Below are positions 26,941-34,035 of a stretch of 38,311 nt of DNA, piece by piece (the stretch's first letter is position 1; every line of letters begins with the position of its first letter). The stretch lies in assembly GCA_015229115.1 (NCBI GenBank), contig JADGCH010000005.1, forward strand, positions 59,557 to 97,867, read 5' to 3'. Position numbers and translations under genes: made by a program. This stretch comes from Magnetococcales bacterium (GTDB lineage Bacteria > Pseudomonadota > Magnetococcia > Magnetococcales > JADGCH01). Under the pieces are notes generated by a model. The model ran no database searches. It had not been told where the DNA came from and saw nothing but the letters and a program-made list of their open reading frames with translations.

Positions 26941-27918
26941 CTATCGATCGGCGATTTCAGAGACCAGCTCGTCAATCACCTCCGCCACGGACTGGATGCG
27001 GTTGACCAGTCCTACGCTTTGTCCTGCCATGACGGAGCCCTGCTCGACGTCGCCATCAATGGCCGCACGGCGCAGGGCACCAACCCAGAAATGTTCCAGT
27101 TCAAGAATGGCGTCGCGACGTTCTTTCTGTCCCGCCTTGATCTCGGTGACCAGCTGCCACTGGAGCTTGTTGAAGGCTTCCGTGGCCTTGTTGGCCAAGG
27201 CACGTACTGGAATGACTGGTAAAACCGGATCAAACTGAACCGTTACCGTGGCGTCGCGTGCCTGCGCCCGTATAAACATCCGCTTGAATTGCTCATGGGC
27301 CTTGCACTCGTGGGTACAGACAAAGCGGGTTCCCAGCTGGCAGCCTGCTGCCCCCATGGCTACCAGACTGGCCACCATAGCCCCATGGGCGATGCCCCCA
27401 GCGACAAAAACCGGCACTTCGCGTATCTGCGGCAGGATTTCCTGGGCCAGCACGCTGGTCGCCACCGGTCCGACATGACCTCCAGCCTCATGCCCCTCGA
27501 TAATCAGCGCATCAACACCGCGTCTGACGAGCCGCTGGGCCACCGCCACAGATGGGGCAAAAGTCATGACTTTGATACCAGCCTCTTTGAGGGTGCGAAG
27601 GGTTTCCTGGTCGGGGATACCCCCAGCCAGCACGCAATAGCCCACCTTCTCCTCTATGACAATCCTCACCAAGGTGGCTAAGTCAGGATGAAGGGTGATC
27701 AGGTTGACAGCAAAAGGCTGGTCTGTCTGCTGTCGTGTAGCACGTATCTCGTGCTGCAACTGATCAGCAGGCAGATTGCCAGCTGCCAGCACACCAAAGC
27801 CACCGGCATTGGAAATGGCCGCAACCAGCCGATGTTCCGAAAGCCAGGACATGGCTCCGCCCAAAATGGCATAACGGCTCCCCAGAAAAGAAGTCCCTCG
27901 CAGCCACGACTGTTGCAT
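26941..27918 (-). CDS. Nitronate monooxygenase/FabK-like flavoprotein
   Basis: About 325 residues from ATG 27918 (MQQSWLRGTSFLGSRYAILG); ATG 27939 and GTG 27954 are alternatives that overlap the upstream gene. The TIM-barrel FMN fold is evident: ILGGAMSWLSEHRLVAAISN, NAGGFGVLAAGN, the phosphate-binding GHEAGGHVGPV with the His used by this family, PVFVAGGIAHGAMVASLVAMG and AAGCQLGTRFVCTHEC. The family includes nitronate monooxygenases that oxidise alkyl nitronates and enoyl-ACP reductases of the FabK type; the sequence alone does not separate these. Co-transcribed with argC and the small hypothetical gene, without an obvious metabolic link. Confidence 0.82.
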   Translation of the reverse strand: MQQSWLRGTSFLGSRYAILGGAMSWLSEHRLVAAISNAGGFGVLAAGNLPADQLQHEIRATRQQTDQPFAVNLITLHPDLATLVRIVIEEKVGYCVLAGGIPDQETLRTLKEAGIKVMTFAPSVAVAQRLVRRGVDALIIEGHEAGGHVGPVATSVLAQEILPQIREVPVFVAGGIAHGAMVASLVAMGAAGCQLGTRFVCTHECKAHEQFKRMFIRAQARDATVTVQFDPVLPVIPVRALANKATEAFNKLQWQLVTEIKAGQKERRDAILELEHFWVGALRRAAIDGDVEQGSVMAGQSVGLVNRIQSVAEVIDELVSEIADR

Positions 27919-27928
27919 GGTCGAAGGA

Positions 27929-28321
27929 TTATGCAGCATAGGCCGGGGTGCCACTGGCTTTCAGCTTTTCTTCCGCGCGCCGTTGATTTTCCTGAGCCCT
28001 TTTGCGGGCAATGCTTTCAGGCAGGAGACAGATTTTGAGACGCTCTTCCAAGCGACGTAAGGCCCATTTAGGGTCGATATTGACCAGGGAGCAGATCCAG
28101 TTGAATGAACCAGGCTCCATGGAACTGGCGTGAAACCACTTTCTCAGAGTGCGATAATCGTAACGAAAAACCGGGTCATCCAGCACGGCAGGATCCTGAC
28201 GATACCGTTCCAGAGCGACCAGATCCCTTACGGCACGGTCCATCACGGCCATCCACAGATGGGTATCGTTGTTGTCAAATATGGCTTCATCCATGATTTC
28301 TGACGACATCGTTTTCTTCAT
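27929..28321 (-). CDS. Hypothetical protein, first gene of the argC unit
   Basis: 130 residues. No signal peptide or membrane segment. The central part has a pattern seen in short phage-like or accessory helical proteins: LWMAVMDRAVRDLVALERY, then a Tyr/Arg-rich stretch (VFRYDYRTLRKWFHASS), EPGSFNWICSLVNIDPKWAL. The last 30 residues are charged and helical (ARKRAQENQRRAEEKLKAS). GAGGAGG lies 12 bases before the ATG. The end overlaps candidate starts of the NMO-like gene. The block resembles a domain in which a Trp-rich segment ends with an IDP helix start, but I cannot name a function. Confidence 0.7.
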   Translation of the reverse strand: MKKTMSSEIMDEAIFDNNDTHLWMAVMDRAVRDLVALERYRQDPAVLDDPVFRYDYRTLRKWFHASSMEPGSFNWICSLVNIDPKWALRRLEERLKICLLPESIARKRAQENQRRAEEKLKASGTPAYAA

Positions 28322-28351
28322 GATTGGTTTTGTCCTCCTCGCAATAAATGG

Positions 28352-28379
28352 GCTCTATTATTGATTTATGAAGTGTCAA
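28352..28379 (-). promoter_or_regulatory. Candidate promoter for the hypothetical-NMO-argC unit
   Basis: On the minus strand a perfect TTGACA -35 box (28379-28374) is followed after 16 bases by TAGAGC (28357-28352), a weak -10. It lies about 30 bases before the GAGGAGG ribosome site. The strong -35 and position make it plausible. Confidence 0.42.
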
Positions 28380-28583
28380 CCACGGCTCATGGTTCACATT
28401 CCGGCCCCAGAGATTAAGCGTAGCAGTTATTGACGAAAAATGATATAAAAATCTATCAGAACGTCGTGACGAAGTATAACAGATTTTTACAACAGGGCGG
28501 TTTTTTCTTTTTCTATTTGAAATAATTGGGTAATTTCAACTTATAACTTGGAATAACTGTCCATTTCTTTTGTGACGTGGTTT

Positions 28584-28616
28584 GCGTGAACAAGGCGTGA
28601 ACAGGGCGTAAATAGG
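28584..28616 (+). repeat. Three 11-bp tandem repeats upstream of cheA
   Basis: GCGTGAACAAG, GCGTGAACAGG and GCGTAAATAGG lie head to tail, followed by a partial GC. The 11-bp period is about one DNA helical turn, so a regulator could bind the same face three times. They lie about 70-100 bases upstream of the extended -10 candidate, where activator sites are usual. Confidence 0.6.
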
Positions 28617-28685
28617 GCAGAGTTGGTACGAAGTACGCAAGCTTCTGACCATCATCATAAAAGGATGGCTGATGCCATCTCGATG

Positions 28686-28694
28686 TGATACAAT
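28686..28694 (+). promoter_or_regulatory. Candidate extended -10 promoter for the chemosensory operon
   Basis: TGATACAAT matches TGnTAnAAT. A start near 28701 would give a leader of about 55 bases before the cheA ATG. No good -35 is present, consistent with need for an activator such as one binding the 11-bp repeats. No sigma-28 or sigma-54 consensus is evident. Confidence 0.38.
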
Positions 28695-28756
28695 CATATC
28701 CTGTTTGGACGAGTAAATGGTTTTTTCTGTTAATTTCCCCGGGGGCATGGTGAGCT

Positions 28757-31700
28757 ATGGCTGAGGAAGAAGATGAAGAGCTGTTAGGTATGTTTGTCCA
28801 GGAGGCTACGGAGCACCTGGAGACGATCGAGCCTGATTTGCTGACGCTGGAAGAAAATGGTAGCAGTACCGAGCCGGAGATCATTAACCGGTTGTTTCGT
28901 GGCGTTCATTCGATCAAGGGATCAGCCGGATTTTTTGGTTTGACAGCCATTACCAAGCTGAGCCACATCATGGAAAATCTGCTGGGTAAGGTGCGCGAAA
29001 AACCGGCGGTCACCACACCGGCGGTGACCGATAGCCTGTTGGCAGGGCTGGACCGGCTGCAAGCCATGATCGGCGACATTTCCAACAGCGAAAACGTTGA
29101 TGCCAAGGAACAAATCGCTACCATTCAGGCTGTTCTCGAGGACATTGAGGGAGGTAAGGCGGCATCGGGAGACGCCAAGCCGGCTGCGCCTCCGCCGCCA
29201 CCCAAGGCTGAGCCGGAACCGGCATCCGATGGAGGTGAAGGGGAGGCAGAAGAAGAGGAAGAGGCAGAAGCAGAAGAGGTCCCGGCTAAGCCAAGCACGA
29301 AGGCGGTGGCCACTGCTTCTGGCGCTAAGGCCCTTGACCTGACGGCTCACGCCGATACGGTCGCCCATGCAGTCTCTCACGGGCAGATCTTCTACACCAT
29401 TGCCCTGAATCTTCCCGGCGACACCGATGACAAGGGCTCCTATTACGGCAAAATTGAGGCGTTGTTGGCTTCGGTAGGGCAGGTGGTGGCTACCGAACCC
29501 TCCGATCCACCGGCTAAATGGTCACCCAAGCAGGAAACGGTCAGGGTTCTGATCACCACCGTGCTGGAAATTGATCTGCTGTTGACCCTGCTGCGCATCC
29601 CGAGGGAACAGATCCAGATGGTTCCGATTCCGGAGCAGCTGGTCAAGATCGCCGTTGAGACACGGCCTTCCTCGCCCAAGAGCGCACCAGCGGTTAAGAC
29701 GGCTGTGAAACCGAAGGCGACTGGTTCGGCCAGCCCTCCGGCAAGCAGGATTGCTGACACTGAAGAAGAAGTGGTAGAGGAGAGGCGTCCCCGGCTGGTG
29801 AAGCCGTCGGCGGTCATCCACCGCAAGGCAACAACGTCGGCCAAGCCGGCAGCTGCCGCTGCCAGTGCCTCTTCTGCGGCGGCATCGGCCGATGCCACCA
29901 AAGGAGGTAATCCCGCCATTGAGGAAACGTTGCGCGTCAGTGTTTCCCTGCTGGATGAACTGATCAACAACGCCGGTGAGCTGGTACTGGCCCGCAACCA
30001 GTTGACTCGGGCCGCTTCTGAGGTAGCCTTGCAATACCCCAATATTGCTCCTCTGGTACAGAACCTCGATTCCATTACCAGTCGTATCCAGGAAAGGGTG
30101 ATGCAGGCGCGCATGCAGCCGGTGAGCGTGGTGTTCAACAAGTTCCCCCGCATCATCCGTGATCTGGCCCGCAAGCTTGGCAAGAAGATTGAGCTTGAAT
30201 TGCGCGGTGGTGATGTTGATCTCGACAAGTCGGTCATTGAGCACCTTTCCGATCCTCTGACCCACATGATCCGTAACGTGGCCGACCATGCCATCGAAAC
30301 TCCCCAGGAGCGGCTTGAGGTGGGCAAACCGGAGTCAGGACGGGTTGAGCTGGCAGCCTACCACGAGAATGGCATGGTCAACATTGCTCTTTCAGACGAT
30401 GGCCGTGGCATCGACTCGGATCGCATCAAGATGAAGTGCATCGAAAAGGGTCTGATCACCGAGCAGCAGGCCGATGCGATGAGCCATGAAGAGGCCTTGA
30501 ACCTGATCTTCCTGCCTGGGCTGTCGATGGCCAAGAAGGTATCGGATGTTTCTGGTCGTGGTGTGGGCATGGATGTGGTCAGGACCAACATCGAGAAGCT
30601 TGGCGGAACGGTCCACATCGAGTCCAAAGTCGGTAAAGGGACCCGTATTATTCTTAAATTGCCGCTGACGCTGGCTATTATTCCAGCCATGATTGTTTCG
30701 TCCAATCATCAGCGCTTCGCTATTCCGGAAATTGGTCTGGTCGAAATTGTCCGTGTGGCTGAGTCAGATCGGGCCAACCAGATCGAGACGGTGGGCAATG
30801 CGCCGGTATTGCGGTTACGCAACATGTTGCTGCCGCTGGTCAATTTGGCCCAGGTGCTGGGATTGCAATATGACACGCTGGCAACGGCCAATGGTCGTTC
30901 GGTCGCCTATGTCATGGTTCTCAATGTGGGCGGTAACGAGTTTGGCATGGTGGTCGATGAGGTGCTGGATAGCGAGGAGATTGTCGTTAAGCCTCTTCCT
31001 TCCTTCTTCAAGGATAATCAGTGTTTTTCAGCGACAACCATCCTGGGTGATGGGTCGGTATCGCTGATCATCGACTATGCCGGTGTCATGGAGCAGGCCA
31101 ACATCAACTTCAGCAGTATCGAGCGATCTTCGAAAGTGGATATTGATGACGAGCGGCGTGACGCCTTGCGCGAAAAACAGAACATCATCCTGCTTGAGAC
31201 CGAATCGGGTCTGGTTATGGGTCTGGTCCATAGCATGGTTCGCCGTGTCGAGAAGATTTCGCCCAACCTGTTGGTATCCATTGGTCATCTGCCCTATGTT
31301 CGCTACGACCGCAAGACTTTCCGCGCCCTTTATCCGGATCAGGTGCTGGGCCTCGACGGTATGGGTTGTGGGTCGTCTTCGGGAGGCGGCATGGCTGGAG
31401 ATGAGGAAGATAACGCCCTTTGCATGGTCGTTCCCAACATTCCCAATATTCAGGCTGGCCTGATCTTCTCGCGCATCATCGATACCCGTGAGACCTTTAT
31501 CGATCTCGATACCCGTGCCATCCAGGCTGAGGGTCTGTTTGGCTCGACCCAGATCGATGATCGTGTGGTGCTTTTCCCGGACATCAACGTGGTGCTGGAA
31601 AAGAGCAACATCATGCCACCCCAGTTGAGAACGCGGATTCAGGGTGAGGGCATGAGAGCCTTGGTTGTCGATGATACGCCGTTTCTGAGGGCGCTGACTT

Positions 31701-32014
31701 CCAGCTATCTGACCAGTGCTGGTTTTGAAGTCGATGAGGCTGAGGATGGCCAGATGGCCATTACCATGTTGAAGACCTCTTTCTATGATCTGCTGGTGAC
31801 CGATATCAATATGCCGGTCATGGACGGCTTTGAGCTGGCCGGGGAAATCGGCAGCAGTCAGAATCCTGACATGCCGATGATTGCCACCACGTCATCGATC
31901 TCATCCGATCTGGAGCAGCGCTGCATTCGGGCCGGGTTTGTCAGTTGTGTCTCCACGATTGACAAGAGCCGGCTGTTGGGTGTCATTGCCATGCTTCAGC
32001 CGGAATATGCATAG
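28757..32014 (+). CDS. cheA: Hybrid chemotaxis histidine kinase CheA with receiver domain
   Basis: 1085 residues, well above the 650 of simple CheA. CheA phosphorylates itself and passes phosphate to CheY and CheB. Domains: Hpt (1-125, His51 in RGVHSIKGSAG); Ala/Pro/Glu linker (130-190); a P2-like region (205-300); dimerisation P3 (about 385-450, VSVSLLDELINNAGELVLAR); HATPase P4 (about 460-635, with HMIRNVADHAIE, SDDGRGID, GRGVGMDVV); CheW P5 (about 640-785); a second, degenerate CheW-like module (about 800-950); and a receiver (about 965-1085) with D972/D973, phospho-acceptor D1016 (LLVTDINMP), T1044/T1045 and K1070. All kinase and receiver residues are present. The ATG follows GGTGAG. First gene of the operon. 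Confidence 0.95.
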   Translation: MAEEEDEELLGMFVQEATEHLETIEPDLLTLEENGSSTEPEIINRLFRGVHSIKGSAGFFGLTAITKLSHIMENLLGKVREKPAVTTPAVTDSLLAGLDRLQAMIGDISNSENVDAKEQIATIQAVLEDIEGGKAASGDAKPAAPPPPPKAEPEPASDGGEGEAEEEEEAEAEEVPAKPSTKAVATASGAKALDLTAHADTVAHAVSHGQIFYTIALNLPGDTDDKGSYYGKIEALLASVGQVVATEPSDPPAKWSPKQETVRVLITTVLEIDLLLTLLRIPREQIQMVPIPEQLVKIAVETRPSSPKSAPAVKTAVKPKATGSASPPASRIADTEEEVVEERRPRLVKPSAVIHRKATTSAKPAAAAASASSAAASADATKGGNPAIEETLRVSVSLLDELINNAGELVLARNQLTRAASEVALQYPNIAPLVQNLDSITSRIQERVMQARMQPVSVVFNKFPRIIRDLARKLGKKIELELRGGDVDLDKSVIEHLSDPLTHMIRNVADHAIETPQERLEVGKPESGRVELAAYHENGMVNIALSDDGRGIDSDRIKMKCIEKGLITEQQADAMSHEEALNLIFLPGLSMAKKVSDVSGRGVGMDVVRTNIEKLGGTVHIESKVGKGTRIILKLPLTLAIIPAMIVSSNHQRFAIPEIGLVEIVRVAESDRANQIETVGNAPVLRLRNMLLPLVNLAQVLGLQYDTLATANGRSVAYVMVLNVGGNEFGMVVDEVLDSEEIVVKPLPSFFKDNQCFSATTILGDGSVSLIIDYAGVMEQANINFSSIERSSKVDIDDERRDALREKQNIILLETESGLVMGLVHSMVRRVEKISPNLLVSIGHLPYVRYDRKTFRALYPDQVLGLDGMGCGSSSGGGMAGDEEDNALCMVVPNIPNIQAGLIFSRIIDTRETFIDLDTRAIQAEGLFGSTQIDDRVVLFPDINVVLEKSNIMPPQLRTRIQGEGMRALVVDDTPFLRALTSSYLTSAGFEVDEAEDGQMAITMLKTSFYDLLVTDINMPVMDGFELAGEIGSSQNPDMPMIATTSSISSDLEQRCIRAGFVSCVSTIDKSRLLGVIAMLQPEYA

Positions 32015-32058
32015 CGGAATGGGTATAGCACAAGATCTGAAGGAGGAGTCATCCGGTC

Positions 32059-32550
32059 ATGTTGGTTAGTACGTTTACCTTGGGAGATCTCTATCTTGGC
32101 ATTGAAATTCTGCTGGTACGCGAGATAAACCGTTCCATGGAATGTACCCCTGTTCCGGGGGCTCCTGATTACATTCGGGGTATGTTGAACATCCGTGGTC
32201 GGGTCATCACCCTGTTCGATTTGCGGCGGCGCCTTTGCTGGTCCGAAGGGCAGGAAGAAAGCGATGCGCCGCGCAAGAAGCAGTACAATGTCATCATGAA
32301 AACACGTCATGAGGTGATCCAGATTAACCGTGAAATTGGTGAAAGCCGCTGTCCATGGCAGGATCCGGTGGGTCTGGTGGTCGACCAGCTGGGCGATGTG
32401 CTGGATATCTCCGACGACAACATTCAGCTTCCACCAGCCAATCTGAAGGGGGTTTCAGCCCATTTTGTCCATGGTGTTGTTGAACTGGAGAAGAAACTGC
32501 TGATCATCCTCAATGTCGCCAGTGTTCTTGGAGTGGAAGGGGGATCCTGA
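32059..32550 (+). CDS. cheW: CheW coupling protein
   Basis: 163 residues. CheW bridges CheA and receptors in the signalling array. The family core is visible: FTLGDLYLGIEILLVREINR, the hydrophobic strand PDYIRGMLNIRGRVITLFDL with the Arg at the receptor interface, and GLVVDQLGDVLDISDDNIQL. The segment between the two lobes (about 60-105) is longer and more basic than usual (SDAPRKKQYNVIMKTRHEV). GGAGGAG lies upstream of ATG 32059. The gene follows cheA by 44 bp. Confidence 0.93.
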   Translation: MLVSTFTLGDLYLGIEILLVREINRSMECTPVPGAPDYIRGMLNIRGRVITLFDLRRRLCWSEGQEESDAPRKKQYNVIMKTRHEVIQINREIGESRCPWQDPVGLVVDQLGDVLDISDDNIQLPPANLKGVSAHFVHGVVELEKKLLIILNVASVLGVEGGS

Positions 32551-32591
32551 TATATCCGGCACGGCCATAGCGCGATCACAGCACGGTACCC

Positions 32592-33644
32592 ATGAATAAC
32601 GAAGAAAACCAGCTTATTCAGGCGATACAGGCGCAGTTTCGCACGGAAATTGACGATCTGCGCCACGAGGTGGCCCAGATTCGTACCCTCGTTCAGGATG
32701 CCATCGTCAAGCTGACGGAAAGTTTCAACAGTCTGCGGGATCAATCCAATGCCCAGCATCTCCTGATCACCTCATTGACCACCAGTGTTGACAGCAGTGA
32801 GCAGCATAGTGAGGAGGGGGACGGCCAGGAGTCGGGGGAGCAGTCGGGGGAACAGACGAAGCAGCGCGCTCGCATCAATATCCGCCAGTTTGTTGCCGAG
32901 ACCGATACCATACTGCGGTCATTTGTCGATCACATCCTGCTGGTTAGTCGTCAGAGCATGGAAATGGTGCACCGGATCGACGACCTGTCGGTTCAGATGC
33001 GCCAAGTGGTGGGTTTCCTGAAGGATATCGATACCATCGCTGACCAGACCAACGTATTGGCCTTGAACGCGCGTATCGTTTCAGCCCGTGCTGGTGAGGC
33101 GGGGCATGCCTTTGCTGTGGTTGCGGACGAGGTAAGAAAGCTGTCGCGCAGTTCCAACCAGTTTAGCAGTCAAATCAGCAGCGTGGTTAAAAAGTCCCAG
33201 AAGAATATTGAGGATGCCAAGGACATTATCGAGGTCATGGCTTCAAAGGACATGAGTTTTGCCATCGAGTCGAAGGGTCGTGTCGATGAGATGATGGAAG
33301 ATGTCAGCGAGATTGACCGCTTTACTGCGGCTACGCTGGTGGACATTTCGCAACTGACCGATCAGATCAACCAGAGTGTTGGTATGGCGGTCATGTCGCT
33401 TCAGTTCGAGGATATGGTGACCCAGTTGACGCAGAATGTCGAAAAGCGGTTCGGTTTGCTGGAGGATTTTGTCGAACATGTCTGTGGCAGTACCATCAAC
33501 CTTTCCGCCGATGGTATTGAGGGGTCAGGTGTAACGCAGCGTACTTACAGTGCTCTGGAACAGCATAATGAGCGTTATGTGCAACAGAGCCATAAACCGG
33601 TGGATCAGAGTTCGATGGACGAAGGTGAGATCGAGCTGTTCTGA
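32592..33644 (+). CDS. Soluble receptor-like (MCP-signalling) chemotaxis protein
   Basis: 350 residues with no signal peptide or membrane segment, so cytoplasmic. Residues 1-60 are coiled coil, 65-92 a Glu/Gly/Gln-rich linker, and 95-285 an MCP-like helical hairpin whose tip is IADQTNVLALNARIVSARAGE, split here as QTNVLALNARIV and SARAGEAGHAFAVVADEVR. Tip residues N159, R166 and E169 match the conserved chemoreceptor set, but the trimer-contact Glu (E385 in E. coli Tsr) is Val163. Residue block SLQFEDMVTQL and the C-terminal EGEIELF recur in this class of short soluble signalling proteins. No sensor domain is visible, so it may be an array adaptor, a cytoplasmic receptor, or a CheZ-like regulator. 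Confidence 0.85.
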   Translation: MNNEENQLIQAIQAQFRTEIDDLRHEVAQIRTLVQDAIVKLTESFNSLRDQSNAQHLLITSLTTSVDSSEQHSEEGDGQESGEQSGEQTKQRARINIRQFVAETDTILRSFVDHILLVSRQSMEMVHRIDDLSVQMRQVVGFLKDIDTIADQTNVLALNARIVSARAGEAGHAFAVVADEVRKLSRSSNQFSSQISSVVKKSQKNIEDAKDIIEVMASKDMSFAIESKGRVDEMMEDVSEIDRFTAATLVDISQLTDQINQSVGMAVMSLQFEDMVTQLTQNVEKRFGLLEDFVEHVCGSTINLSADGIEGSGVTQRTYSALEQHNERYVQQSHKPVDQSSMDEGEIELF

Positions 33645-33696
33645 CAGCCACCATCCAATCGTGTAGCCATTTACCAACCTAGGGAGAATAACAGAG

Positions 33697-34014
33697 ATGT
33701 CTGGAACGATTACAGTCAATAGGAACGATAAAGAAGTTTCAATCAGTATCAAGGGTCGGTTCAATTTCGAGATGCATTCCCAGTTTCGTACCGCTTATCA
33801 GAGCGAGATTGACGTTTCTGCGCGTGCCAACAAGAAATTTATTATCGATCTTTCCGGAACGGAGTATATCGACTCTTCGGCATTGGGCATGTTGTTGTTG
33901 TTACGTGAGGAGGCAGGAGCCAATGAAGCCAACATCGAGATCGTCAACACCCGTCCGGAGATCCGCAAAATCCTTGAAACAGCCAATTTCCAGCGCCTTT
34001 TCAAGATTATCTGA
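33697..34014 (+). CDS. STAS-domain anti-sigma factor antagonist (partner-switch protein)
   Basis: 105 residues forming one STAS domain. The phospho-acceptor motif is YIDSSALGMLLLLRE with Ser60 in the SpoIIAA Ser58 position; upstream strands include VSISIKGRFNF and FIIDLSGTEY, and the protein ends FQRLFKII. Such proteins bind a kinase or anti-sigma factor when unphosphorylated and are released on Ser phosphorylation. GGGAG lies before the ATG. The next gene encodes the matching phosphatase and kinase, so these two form a complete switch. It corresponds best to HsbA of Pseudomonas aeruginosa by context, an inference. Confidence 0.94.
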   Translation: MSGTITVNRNDKEVSISIKGRFNFEMHSQFRTAYQSEIDVSARANKKFIIDLSGTEYIDSSALGMLLLLREEAGANEANIEIVNTRPEIRKILETANFQRLFKII

Positions 34015-34035
34015 TTGATGCTGCTGTACTGAGCC

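Larger units (their letters stand above)
28322..28756. other. 435-bp divergent intergenic region
   Basis: The region separates the minus-strand argC unit from the plus-strand chemosensory operon. It is clearly AT-rich compared with the genes. It holds the TTGACA promoter candidate for the minus unit, a TTGAAA/TTATAA pair (28517-28546, 18-base spacing) that could serve the plus side, three 11-bp tandem repeats, and a TGATACAAT extended -10 at 28686-28694. Open frames within it on the minus strand run into cheA and lack coding character. I see no RNA gene. Confidence 0.6.

Noticed and set aside
28513-28884. Minus-strand open frame covering the cheA start and upstream region
   Set aside because: It overlaps the conserved Hpt domain of cheA, has low-complexity Ser-rich sequence and no ribosome site.
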